Assembly: GCA_020720565.1 (NCBI GenBank)
Contig: DYOK01000040.1
Location: 1 to 8,242 of the forward strand
DNA length: 8,242 nucleotides
Direction of reading: 5' to 3'
Source of the DNA: Acetofilamentum sp.
GTDB lineage: Bacteria; Bacteroidota; Bacteroidia; Bacteroidales; JAFGXI01
Below, piece after piece: positions 1-7,751 of the stretch; the first letter of the stretch is position 1, and each line of letters begins with the position of its first letter. A program made the position numbers and the translations under genes. The notes beneath the pieces are model-generated. The model was not told the DNA's origin and ran no database searches. It saw only the letters and a program-made list of their open reading frames with translations.

Positions 1-86
1 ATAAAACGATAAACCAATTCTGCCCCGAAATCTTGGTTAATGCGACTGTGGATTTGTAGATTGAATACTTGCTGAACCAGTACCAA
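1..86 (-). CDS. possible 5'-partial or remnant reading frame running off the left edge
   Basis: The - strand is open from about base 86 (a TTG) to the left edge. It gives a protein-like string of about 28 residues, with INQDFGAELVYRF at the end nearest the edge. The composition (alternating hydrophobic residues, SRI...G..LVY) looks like an outer-membrane beta-hairpin and loosely recalls the C-terminal barrel pattern of DUF5916 proteins; that resemblance is from memory and weak. There is no ATG on this strand in the region, and the frame stays open into the antisense of the next gene. It could be a divergent gene with a TTG start, a decayed fragment or chance. The + strand has short open stretches here that all stop by base 59. 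Confidence 0.2.
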   Translation of the reverse strand, partial: MVLVQQVFNLQIHSRINQDFGAELVYRF

Positions 87-99
87 ATTATTAAGTTTG
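69..99 (+). promoter_or_regulatory. Bacteroidota-type promoter for the DUF5686 gene
   Basis: TAAGTTTG at 92-99 matches the Bacteroidota -7 consensus TAnnTTTG, and a TTG at 69-71 lies 20 bases upstream as a partial -33 element. Transcription would start at about 104-106, leaving a leader of only about ten bases before the ATG at 115. The in-frame TTG at 97-99 lies inside the -7 box, so it cannot be the start codon if this promoter is used. The motif match is seen; promoter activity is inferred. Confidence 0.45.
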
Positions 100-114
100 C
101 AGAAAGTTACCGAA

Positions 115-2607
115 ATGACCAGAAAATCTCTATTTCTACAATTAATATTCATTTTTTCAATCGTTCATGTAGGTTTATCTCAAACCCATATTTCTGGACA
201 AATAATCGATGAACAGACGCATCAACCACTACCATTTGTTAATATACTTTACGATTCACAAAAACGATTAGGAACTACAACCGATATCGATGGCCGGTTT
301 TCCATTGAGGCTAAAACATCCATTAATCAATTGGATTTGAGTTACATGGGGTATAAGCCTAAGTCGATAAAAATTAGCGATTACAAGAAAACAACGAACA
401 TAATAATTGGTATGTCACTCGATGCGTTTGTTATTGCAGACGTTTCGGTATATTATAAAGGCAATCCAGCACATCGAATCATTAACAAAACAATCGAAAA
501 CAGAAAGAAAAATCATCCCGAATCCTTAGCATCATACCAATATGAATCGTACAGTAAAATGTTTTTTACTTTCGATTTATTGTTTTACAAAAATGGGGAC
601 ACTTTAACCGACGAAGAGATTCAAGTAGGCGATACCCTTTCGAAATTAGACAGTTCGATTACAGAGGTTAAAAAATTTAAAGACAATTATTACTTGTTTT
701 TGCTCGAATCGGTCACCGAAAAAAAATATAAACGACCTGGTCGAGTTAACGAAAAGGTTATAGCTTCGAGGGTTTCGGGTTTGCAAAATCCTACTTTTGC
801 ACTCATTGGCACTCAATTACAATCGTTTACCATTTACGAAGATTATATTCTAGTTGGCGGCAAAAAATATCTAAGCCCATTGTCTGTCAACAGTCCTTCG
901 AAATATTTTTTTCAGATGCAAGATACTTTGGTTAACACCAATGGCGATACCACATATACCATTTCGTTTAGACCAAGAAAGAATACCAATTTCGAAGGGC
1001 TAGAAGGCGTTTTGCAAATTAACACCAAAGGGTATGCACTTCAGAATTTTTCGACAAAACCAACCGAACAAGATGGATATTCGGTAACTGTTCGGCAAAA
1101 ATATGAGCTGGTTCAAGACAGTGCTTGGTTTCCTACTCAATTAGATGCTGATTTTGTATTCAAAAATATAATTTCGATCGAAACAAAAGATACCGCAGCA
1201 GGAAACAAGGGCCCAGATAACACCTACATTTACGGCAAATCGAAAACCTACATCAGGAGAATTAATCTTAATTCTAGAGACAGTTTAAAGAAGTTTTCGC
1301 ATATTGCAGTCGACTATTCGGCCGAAGCCAACAATAAAGACAGCCTGTTCTGGAGTCAATATAGACAAGACGCCATGACCACAAAAGAGCAAAATACTTA
1401 TCAATTGATCGATAGCATAGGAAAAGCATCCGATTTTGATAAAAAACTAAGGTTGTTGGGATATGTGGCAAATATGAAAATACCTATGGGACCCATATCG
1501 TTATTGCTCGACAAACTGATGAGCTATAATGTAGCTGAGGGCTATCGTTTGGGTTTAGGGCTTGCCACTAACGAAAAAGTGAGCAAACACTTCGAAATAT
1601 CGGGCTACGGAGCGTATGGATTTGGAGATAAAAAATGGAAGTACGGAGGCGATTTTCGATTCAATATTCGCGATCAATTCGATTCTTACTTTCAAATATC
1701 GCATTCTAACGATGTCGAAGAACCTGGACACTTTGTGTTTCTGGAAAATAGTGTTTTTTTAAATCCCAATAACTACAGAGACTTTTTAATCAATAAAATG
1801 GTTTACCAACAGAAATCGAGCCTAGCCCTCGAACTTAGATTTTTTTATTATCTGAAAGCTAAAGCATCTGTATCGTACACGCAATTGCCTAATTTATTTA
1901 ACACTTACGAATTAACCACATCAAAAGGTGTTTATTCTCAATTTGAAATACCAGAGGCTACTTTACAATTGCGATTTGCCTACGGAGAACAATATATGCG
2001 TACGCCATTGGGTATTCAACCCATCAAAACGCCTTATCCTGTTTTGTTTTTAAATTTTACGAAAAGTTTAACATTCGACCAATTTCAGCTCGATTACTAT
2101 CGCTTTTTTGGCAAAATTGAAAAACAATTTGTGATTAGAAACATGGGGAAAAGTCATGTGAGTTTGCAAGGGGGATATGCTTGGGGCGATTTGCCTTATT
2201 TTAAGCTGTTTAGCGAAAAAGGTAGTTATTACCCTTTCACCATATTGGCTCTTAACAGCTTTGCTACCATGCGATTGAATGAGTTCCTTTCCGACCAATT
2301 TGTGTATCTTTTTTACCGACATAGTTTTGGTAATTTGTTGTTTAAGGCAGGGAAATTTAAACCAGAATTTTCGATTTTACATAACATGGGTTGGGGAAAT
2401 ATTAATCAGAAAGAAATTCACTCCGGATTAAGTTTTAAAACCATGAATCTGGGTTATTTCGAATCTGGAATTGCAATCGATAGATTATTAAATCTTAACT
2501 TTATAAGCTACGGAATTGGCATTCATTATCGATACGGTCCATATCAATTCGAAAAACCAATTGATAATTTTGCGTTTAAAATGAGTTTTTTGTTCAATAT
2601 TTTATAG
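115..2607 (+). CDS. DUF5686 outer-membrane protein with carboxypeptidase-regulatory-like N-terminal domain
   Basis: The product is 830 residues from ATG 115. A TTG at 97 would add six residues, but it lies in the predicted -7 box and would spoil an otherwise classic signal peptide (MTRK then a hydrophobic core, to about LSQ at 21-23). Residues about 25-105 form a CarboxypepD_reg-like beta-sandwich with the typical G-x-I-x-D, PLPFVNI, TTTDIDGRFSI and YMGYK features. The remainder fits DUF5686, a Bacteroidota family of unknown function. Its hallmark NVAEGYRLGLGL at about residues 470-481 is followed by the GAYGFGDKKWKYG stretch and a string of amphipathic, aromatic-rich strands to the end, consistent with an outer-membrane beta-barrel. 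Length fits the family. It appears to be transcribed alone, with a 168-base gap before era. Biochemical role is unknown; the N-terminal fold is shared with TonB-dependent transporters, but no plug domain is evident. Confidence 0.9.
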   Translation: MTRKSLFLQLIFIFSIVHVGLSQTHISGQIIDEQTHQPLPFVNILYDSQKRLGTTTDIDGRFSIEAKTSINQLDLSYMGYKPKSIKISDYKKTTNIIIGMSLDAFVIADVSVYYKGNPAHRIINKTIENRKKNHPESLASYQYESYSKMFFTFDLLFYKNGDTLTDEEIQVGDTLSKLDSSITEVKKFKDNYYLFLLESVTEKKYKRPGRVNEKVIASRVSGLQNPTFALIGTQLQSFTIYEDYILVGGKKYLSPLSVNSPSKYFFQMQDTLVNTNGDTTYTISFRPRKNTNFEGLEGVLQINTKGYALQNFSTKPTEQDGYSVTVRQKYELVQDSAWFPTQLDADFVFKNIISIETKDTAAGNKGPDNTYIYGKSKTYIRRINLNSRDSLKKFSHIAVDYSAEANNKDSLFWSQYRQDAMTTKEQNTYQLIDSIGKASDFDKKLRLLGYVANMKIPMGPISLLLDKLMSYNVAEGYRLGLGLATNEKVSKHFEISGYGAYGFGDKKWKYGGDFRFNIRDQFDSYFQISHSNDVEEPGHFVFLENSVFLNPNNYRDFLINKMVYQQKSSLALELRFFYYLKAKASVSYTQLPNLFNTYELTTSKGVYSQFEIPEATLQLRFAYGEQYMRTPLGIQPIKTPYPVLFLNFTKSLTFDQFQLDYYRFFGKIEKQFVIRNMGKSHVSLQGGYAWGDLPYFKLFSEKGSYYPFTILALNSFATMRLNEFLSDQFVYLFYRHSFGNLLFKAGKFKPEFSILHNMGWGNINQKEIHSGLSFKTMNLGYFESGIAIDRLLNLNFISYGIGIHYRYGPYQFEKPIDNFAFKMSFLFNIL

Positions 2608-2636
2608 CCCAGTTTGGGTTTGGACATCCATTTTTA
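2606..2636 (+). terminator. weak hairpin after the DUF5686 gene
   Basis: Starting at the stop codon, AGCCCA (2606-2611) can pair with TGGGTT (2615-2620), including one G-T wobble, around a 3-base loop. A TTTTT run follows only at about 2631-2635, after GGACATCCA, so this is a poor match to a classic intrinsic terminator. It is the only terminator candidate between this gene and era. Confidence 0.3.
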
Positions 2637-2663
2637 AGGCAAGGCAAAACACTATTTTTTTTG

Positions 2664-2671
2664 TATCTTTG
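2664..2671 (+). promoter_or_regulatory. -7 promoter element upstream of era
   Basis: TATCTTTG matches TAnnTTTG exactly and follows a T-rich tract. The same octamer occurs upstream of the histidine kinase. No convincing TTTG -33 box lies 17-23 bases upstream. Start of transcription near 2676 would give era an untranslated leader of about 100 bases, much longer than those inferred for the other promoters in the window. I see no recognisable riboswitch in that leader, only a 5-bp inverted repeat TGTAT/ATACA (2704-2720). Confidence 0.45.
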
Positions 2672-2775
2672 TACGCTCGAACTGCTCGGACAAATCAGGT
2701 GTTTGTATCGTATCAATACATTCCTACTTTTTTAATTTGATTTCTGACAGTGATTAGAATAATATTTTTTATAAA

Positions 2776-3660
2776 ATGGCACATAAATCTGGATTTGTAA
2801 ATATAGTTGGTAACCCTAATGTAGGGAAGTCGACGCTAATGAATGTTTTTGTTGGCGAAAAATTGTCGATTATCACTTCAAAATCGCAAACAACACGCCA
2901 TCGTATTTTGGGAATAGTTAATGGTGAAGATTTTCAAATCGTATATTCCGATACACCAGGCGTTTTGAAACCAGCATACAAACTACAAGAGAGTATGCTC
3001 AATTTTTCTAAATCGGCTTTAAGCGATGCCGATGTGTTGTTGTATGTAACCGATATATACGAAACACCCGAGAAAAATCAAGAATTCTTAAAATTAGTAT
3101 TGGCTTCAGAAGCACCAGTGCTTTTGATTATAAATAAAATTGATCAAAGCAACGATCAGCAGCTCGACGATTTGGTCGATTTATGGCATCAAATTATGCC
3201 CAAAGCAGAGATTTTTCCAACCAGCGCTTTAAAAGCTTTTAATACGAAAAATATTCTCGATAGAATTTTACAACTTTTGCCCGAAGGAGAGCCATATTAT
3301 CCGAAAGATACCCTAACCGATAAAACAGAACGCTTTTTTGTTCAAGAGATTATTCGTGAAAAAATTCTCAAGTATTACAAAAAAGAAGTGCCTTATGCCA
3401 CCGAAATCGAAATAGAGGAATTTAAGGAAGACGAAAAAATTATTAGAATAAGGGCTGTGATTTTTGTCGAGAGAGAAACTCAAAAAGGAATTATTATCGG
3501 TCATCAAGGTGTAGCGATTAAAAAGATAGGCGTGGAGTCTCGCAGAGATTTAGAACGATTTTTCGATAAACAGATACACATCGAACTGTATGTTAAAGTT
3601 CGAAAAGATTGGCGTAATAACGAAGATGATTTGCTAAAATTTGGGTATCGACCAGTTTAA
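2776..3660 (+). CDS. era: GTPase Era
   Basis: This is the ribosome-assembly GTPase that binds the 3' end of 16S rRNA during 30S maturation; 294 residues is normal for Era. All G motifs are present: G1 GNPNVGKS at 12-19, G2 region SQTTRHRI at 37-44, G3 DTPG at 59-62, G4 NKID at 120-123 and G5 SAL at 150-152. The C-terminal KH domain is complete, with its RNA-binding GxxG loop as GHQG at 242-245 in the family pattern KGIIIGHQGVAIKKIG. The N-terminus MAHKSGFVNIVG supports the ATG at 2776. There is no Shine-Dalgarno sequence, only AT-rich sequence, as is usual in Bacteroidota. It stands alone here, behind its own -7 box, and converges with the peptidase operon. The family role is well established; nothing odd is seen in the sequence. 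Confidence 0.98.
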   Translation: MAHKSGFVNIVGNPNVGKSTLMNVFVGEKLSIITSKSQTTRHRILGIVNGEDFQIVYSDTPGVLKPAYKLQESMLNFSKSALSDADVLLYVTDIYETPEKNQEFLKLVLASEAPVLLIINKIDQSNDQQLDDLVDLWHQIMPKAEIFPTSALKAFNTKNILDRILQLLPEGEPYYPKDTLTDKTERFFVQEIIREKILKYYKKEVPYATEIEIEEFKEDEKIIRIRAVIFVERETQKGIIIGHQGVAIKKIGVESRRDLERFFDKQIHIELYVKVRKDWRNNEDDLLKFGYRPV

Positions 3661-3726
3661 AAAAAGTCGACAAATCTGGTGTAGTATTTTAATGGAAAGG
3701 CTTTTAAAAAAATCGGAAACCATTCG
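3651..3726. terminator. convergent intergenic gap with weak inverted repeats
   Basis: Era (+) and the S41 peptidase gene (-) end towards each other across 66 bases. ACCAG (3651-3655, at the end of era) can pair with CTGGT (3676-3680), extended by TTT/AAA past a one-base bulge. AATGG (3691-3695) can pair with CCATT (3720-3724) over a long AT-rich loop. A-rich and T-rich runs flank them. Neither is a textbook terminator; a shared bidirectional termination zone is inferred from the convergent layout. Confidence 0.3.
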
Positions 3727-4764
3727 TTAAGGTATCGAAACAATACGATTTAAGCTATCAATCAATTCAACAGCAGCCTCAATTACGCCGTCTTTTCCTA
3801 ACAAAACATCTTGATCGTTAAGCTCGGCAAACACATCGGGAGGAACGCCATTTTCCCAGTTAAAACCGTCTAAACTTAAAGTTTGCGAGGCCGAAAAGCG
3901 ATACGTCCATCCATTGCTCAATTGCCCGCTTGTGGGAGCACCTAAGCCCCCTCCAGTGGTGTCACCAACCAGGTAAATATGATTTATAGCCTTGGTAGAT
4001 AAAGCAAAAAAAGAGGTTGCACTATAACTTCCTCTATCTACCAATACCACAACAGGTTTGTCGACCCAAAGGTAACTTGACGCTGGCTCTGCTATCACTT
4101 TTTGATACTCGGTAAAATTGTTATGTTCAGGGCCATTCTTGATATGAGTTTGAAAAATTTCGGTGCTAGAATTTACAAAGTGGGAGAGTGTAGTAAACAC
4201 ATTGCCGACAGAGCCTCCTCCGTTTTGACGCATATCAATTATCAAACCCTTTGTATTTTTGTATCTAGCAATAACAAGCGACCAATCGAAATCACTTATT
4301 GGATCAGAAAAAGAATTGTATCTTACATATCCAATGTTAGTTTGCAAAATGTCGTGATATAAGCCGCCCGTTTGATAAGGATTTGCACTAAGGTAATTCG
4401 TTCTAACTAAACGCTCGTTGTAATTGTTTTTGCCTAATAATTCAACTTCGTATTTCGAGACATTATAAGGCGATATTAAGTTGACGTGTCCATCTTTTAA
4501 CGCATTCATCAATTGTGCTAAAACATCGAATAACTCAATATCGTTCATATTGTCATGGATTTGAGCACCAAAAATCTGTTTTTGCTGATTCCAATCGATA
4601 TTTTTGTATTCAAAAAAGGCATATCTTCGGTCGATATCATTCCATAACTGATCGAAAACTACAGTTGGCTTTTCTTCCGATGGTTTTTCTAAAAAAGCTT
4701 TTTCGCACCCTAATAGAACTAAAGTTATTAGAATGAGTAACGTGAATGAAAGCGATTTATTCAT
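3727..4764 (-). CDS. S41-family (tricorn-like) lipoprotein peptidase
   Basis: A 345-residue protein with a lipoprotein signal: hydrophobic 7-18, then lipobox LLGC with Cys20, followed by E21-K22. It is therefore predicted to be a lipid-anchored envelope serine peptidase. S41 landmarks are LKDGHVNL at 89-96 (His93 fits the conserved DxH), GLIIDMRQNGGGSV at 173-186, the nucleophile segment RGSYSATSFFAL (Ser248), GDTTGGG at 267-273 and WENGVPPDV at 303-311. The lysine that CtpA/Prc-type members carry 25 residues after the serine is absent (Gly273), and no PDZ domain is evident. A tricorn-like active site using His93, Ser248 and probably Glu304 is inferred. The ATG overlaps the stop of the barrel gene (shared ATGAATAA, 4757-4764), implying translational coupling; it is the last gene of the operon. 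Its substrate is unknown. Confidence 0.88.
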   Translation of the reverse strand: MNKSLSFTLLILITLVLLGCEKAFLEKPSEEKPTVVFDQLWNDIDRRYAFFEYKNIDWNQQKQIFGAQIHDNMNDIELFDVLAQLMNALKDGHVNLISPYNVSKYEVELLGKNNYNERLVRTNYLSANPYQTGGLYHDILQTNIGYVRYNSFSDPISDFDWSLVIARYKNTKGLIIDMRQNGGGSVGNVFTTLSHFVNSSTEIFQTHIKNGPEHNNFTEYQKVIAEPASSYLWVDKPVVVLVDRGSYSATSFFALSTKAINHIYLVGDTTGGGLGAPTSGQLSNGWTYRFSASQTLSLDGFNWENGVPPDVFAELNDQDVLLGKDGVIEAAVELIDSLNRIVSIP

Positions 4765-5611
4765 TTTTATTCAATTTAATAATCAAACTCAAAACCAATT
4801 GATGATGAGCCGATTGATAAATATAGTAGCTGTTATCAAATTTAAAAGCATTCCAGTGATATGCAATTCTAAAAGCATTCCCATTTTGAAGAAAGTAGTA
4901 AAATTCGGTTTGAGTACTTAATTGTACCGATTTGAAAAAGTTAAGGTAAACTTCTTTTTCTAATTCCCATTCCGACTGTCCATCGGTAAAATTATCGATA
5001 GTGGTAAATGGTGAGCGGTCATTATACGAAAAAACAGGAATGTCGAGTCTGAAATTGGCCATAAGATATCGGCTTCTTTGTTTTAATTTGATAAAGCCAA
5101 TTTTATAAATTCGTTCTTTTAACAACCAAGTTTTTAATATTTTAAAACCAATTCCTAAATTAGTTTTACTCCATAACGTCAATGAAGCATTCATTAGATT
5201 TGGATTATTGGTAAAAATAGCCTGATGTTGAATAGCGGCTCCAAGATATATGGGGATTTTTTTAACTGAATTAATGCGATGTAAATAGGAGCCAGAGAAA
5301 CCAAATTCGTATAAATAGCATGGATATTCAGCCATTTTAGTTTCGGAACTTAACTGGTGGTAAGTGCCGAATAGCTTAAATTGATAATTGTGTGGGCTTT
5401 GAATAAACTCTAATCCAAGATTTAAGCCAAAATTCAAACCTTTAAAATGAAGTTGAGATAATTGCTGATCGAACGATTTAGTTGAACCTAAACTAGGCGA
5501 AATACTAATAACATGATACTTTATTGAATCAGAACTCAATTTAAAGTTAGATTGAGAATAGGCAAAAGCCCCCCATATTAACCAGAAAAAAAATAAGACT
5601 CTAATTTTCAT
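4757..5611 (-). CDS. unrecognised secreted protein, probable outer-membrane beta-barrel
   Basis: I do not recognise the family. The product is 284 residues from ATG 5611; a TTG at 5617 would add two residues, but the ATG is adjacent and gives a clean signal peptide (MKIR, hydrophobic 5-17, probable cleavage around AYSQS, 18-22). The rest is made of alternating, aromatic-rich segments typical of small Bacteroidota barrels: about 76-90, 99-113, 120-134, 142-159 and 181-196, then a polar loop with FTTIDNFTDG (202-211) and closing strands at about 221-240, 246-256 and 269-280. The end, LVLSLIIKLNKNE, resembles a terminal barrel strand with a short tail. Outer-membrane location is inferred from this pattern. 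It overlaps the kinase stop by 11 bases and the peptidase start by 8, so it is the middle gene of a coupled operon and may be a signal source or partner for either product. Confidence 0.8.
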   Translation of the reverse strand: MKIRVLFFFWLIWGAFAYSQSNFKLSSDSIKYHVISISPSLGSTKSFDQQLSQLHFKGLNFGLNLGLEFIQSPHNYQFKLFGTYHQLSSETKMAEYPCYLYEFGFSGSYLHRINSVKKIPIYLGAAIQHQAIFTNNPNLMNASLTLWSKTNLGIGFKILKTWLLKERIYKIGFIKLKQRSRYLMANFRLDIPVFSYNDRSPFTTIDNFTDGQSEWELEKEVYLNFFKSVQLSTQTEFYYFLQNGNAFRIAYHWNAFKFDNSYYIYQSAHHQLVLSLIIKLNKNE

Positions 5612-7751
5612 GATCAATTTTAATGGAAAAACTAAATACAGAACCTTTATTCTCCTCGGAGCTTACCTCTAAAGTAGTATTCATTTTTGAAAGAATAAAT
5701 CGGGAAATATATAAACCAACACCAAATCCTCTAATTTGTTTTTTTGAATTTGAATTAAATTTTCTAAAATTTTCGAATATTTGTTCCAAGTGATCTTGAG
5801 CAATTCCACGCCCAGTATCCTTAACATAAAAAATCATTTGATTGTCACTACGTTTAGCACCTACTTCGATTTTGCCAAAATCAGTATTTTGAAAAGCATT
5901 ATTAACTAGCTTTTCTATAACCAAGCCAATTTTGTACATATCTCCAATAAGCGTAACTTGTTTTTTGCAAAAGTTAAAATCGAGATCGATTTGATGGGCT
6001 TTGTCAATAAATTTAGCCTTTTCGAAATTTTCTCCTATAACTTGTTGTACGAGTTGTAGATAGTTAAACTTTACAAGTTTAACTTCCATTTGATTCGATT
6101 CAATTTTCGAAACATCAATTAAATCATTGATGAGGTCAAGTAAAGAATATCCATGTGTTCTAATAATTTTAGCATATTGGTTTACATCATTAGTACTGTA
6201 TTCTTCTTCAGCCAATAAATCGGAAAATCCAATGACAGAGTTTAATGGCGTTCTAAATTCGTGAGATATATTGGCTAAAAAAATCGATTTCAAACGATCG
6301 CTTTCTTGAGCTTTAATCAATGCTTTATCTAATTCTTTGGTGCGTTCTTCAACTGTTTTTTCTAATTCGATATTGTGTTGTATTACAGTCAATTTCTGTT
6401 GGGCTATTACTTTCCGAAGGGCTTTTTGCTTTTTAGAAATATTATAAATGGTATATAAAAGTGCTAATAAAAGAACGATTGCTAGACTTCCAAGAATAAT
6501 AATCCTGTTTTTAAAACTGATTTCGATATTTTTCTGATATAAGTACTGCGATACAATACTTTTATCTTTTTCGGCAACTTTAAGTAAAAGTTTTGTTTTA
6601 TCAAGTTCTAGACTACGTTCGTATTCAGCCAAATGTTCAGAAAATTCTTTTTGTTGAATTTGCATTAAACTCTGATTGTACAGTTCAAAATATTTTGAAA
6701 ATTTATCGATTTGGCCTGTATACGCACAAGATTGAACCAAACTTGTGTATATTTTGGATTCTAATTCGATGTTTTTATTTTCGGTATACTTTAGAGCCTC
6801 TTCGTAAAACGAAATCGCTTTTATATAGGATTTTCTTAAGCGATACATTTCTCCTAAATTATAAAAGGTAAATGCTCTCGAATCTGAAAAGTTTTGGTTA
6901 ATATCAAGTGCTTGAAAAAGAAATTGTTCAGCTTTGTCAAGCTCTCTCATTTGTAAATGTGCAAATCCAATGTTGTTAATGACAATCGACAGGTGGTATA
7001 AATCATTTCGTTCTTTGAAAAATGTAAGTGCATTTTTTAATTTTTCGATACCTGCTTGGCTCGATTTAAGTTCTATCAAAATTAAACCTATATTCATATT
7101 GGCCACGGCCATAAGCTCATCGTTATCCATTGAGCTGGCATAATTTATTGCATTGGAGTAATGCCCTATAGCAATTTTGTTATCGATGGTTTTATAGAGG
7201 TTTCCGAGTCCATTTTCAACCTTTGCTAAACCAAGCGTGTCTTGATTCTGTTTAAATTCGATCAAAGCCAGGTTAAAATATTTAGTAGCACTGTCTGGTT
7301 GATTCAGAATTCTATAAATAGAACCCATATTACTGAGTGCATTTCCTGAATTAATCGAATAATTGATTTTCTTTTCAAGTTTAACTCCTAAATCAAAATA
7401 ATACAATGCTGAGTCGAATTGGCTTAAATAGTAAGCGTTTATTCCCAAAAAATGATAAGTATCAAAAATTTTAATATCAAGCTCTGCTTTGCTGTTTATT
7501 ATTGCCGCTTGAAATTGAGCTTTCGATTTTTGAAATTCTTTCTTCTCAAAACAGTATCGGGCTTGCCAATAATAGTATAATGGGATTGTGGTATTCGTTT
7601 TAAGAAATTCAATTTTTTTCTGAAAATCGGATGCATTTAAATACAACCATTTTGACTCTGGTACACTATCCAATTTAATAATCTTCTGTGCCGTAAGCGT
7701 ATAAGATGAAAAAAGGATTAGAATTAAAAGTTTGAGATTTGAGTGCTTCAT
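5601..7751 (-). CDS. TPR-containing membrane sensor histidine kinase
   Basis: A 716-residue sensor kinase. Residues 1-21 are a signal peptide (MKHSNLK then hydrophobic, ending TAQ). Residues about 55-350 hold tandem TPR-like helical repeats with signatures such as ALYYFDLGVKL, SNMGSIYRILNQPDSATKYF, NNIGFAHLQMRELDKAEQF and YNLGEMYRLRKSYIKAISFYEEAL, placing a protein-interaction sensor in the periplasm. A charged helical linker (about 365-410) precedes one membrane helix (415-436), and a coiled coil (440-485) leads to the DHp domain: H-box ISHEFRTPLN with phosphoacceptor His497. The CA domain has an N-box around VNNAFQNT (Asn618; the usual NA-K-FT lysine is Gln621), G1 DTGRGI 645-650, F-box FENFRKF 659-665 and G2 GFGVGL 675-680. 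No receiver or DNA-binding domain is fused and no response regulator is in the window. First gene of the three-gene operon. Confidence 0.95.
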   Translation of the reverse strand: MKHSNLKLLILILFSSYTLTAQKIIKLDSVPESKWLYLNASDFQKKIEFLKTNTTIPLYYYWQARYCFEKKEFQKSKAQFQAAIINSKAELDIKIFDTYHFLGINAYYLSQFDSALYYFDLGVKLEKKINYSINSGNALSNMGSIYRILNQPDSATKYFNLALIEFKQNQDTLGLAKVENGLGNLYKTIDNKIAIGHYSNAINYASSMDNDELMAVANMNIGLILIELKSSQAGIEKLKNALTFFKERNDLYHLSIVINNIGFAHLQMRELDKAEQFLFQALDINQNFSDSRAFTFYNLGEMYRLRKSYIKAISFYEEALKYTENKNIELESKIYTSLVQSCAYTGQIDKFSKYFELYNQSLMQIQQKEFSEHLAEYERSLELDKTKLLLKVAEKDKSIVSQYLYQKNIEISFKNRIIILGSLAIVLLLALLYTIYNISKKQKALRKVIAQQKLTVIQHNIELEKTVEERTKELDKALIKAQESDRLKSIFLANISHEFRTPLNSVIGFSDLLAEEEYSTNDVNQYAKIIRTHGYSLLDLINDLIDVSKIESNQMEVKLVKFNYLQLVQQVIGENFEKAKFIDKAHQIDLDFNFCKKQVTLIGDMYKIGLVIEKLVNNAFQNTDFGKIEVGAKRSDNQMIFYVKDTGRGIAQDHLEQIFENFRKFNSNSKKQIRGFGVGLYISRFILSKMNTTLEVSSEENKGSVFSFSIKIDHEN

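Noticed and set aside
1..59. End of a rightward gene at the left edge, ending at TAG 57-59
   Set aside because: The 18-residue reading has no recognisable features and competes with an equally open - strand frame; not enough sequence to support it.
1274..1471. Antisense open frame within the DUF5686 gene
   Set aside because: Shadow frame inside a well-supported gene; composition is not protein-like and there is no promoter or signal.
2704..2720. TGTAT/ATACA inverted repeat upstream of era as an operator or hairpin
   Set aside because: Only five AT-rich pairs with a 7-base loop; expected often by chance in this composition.
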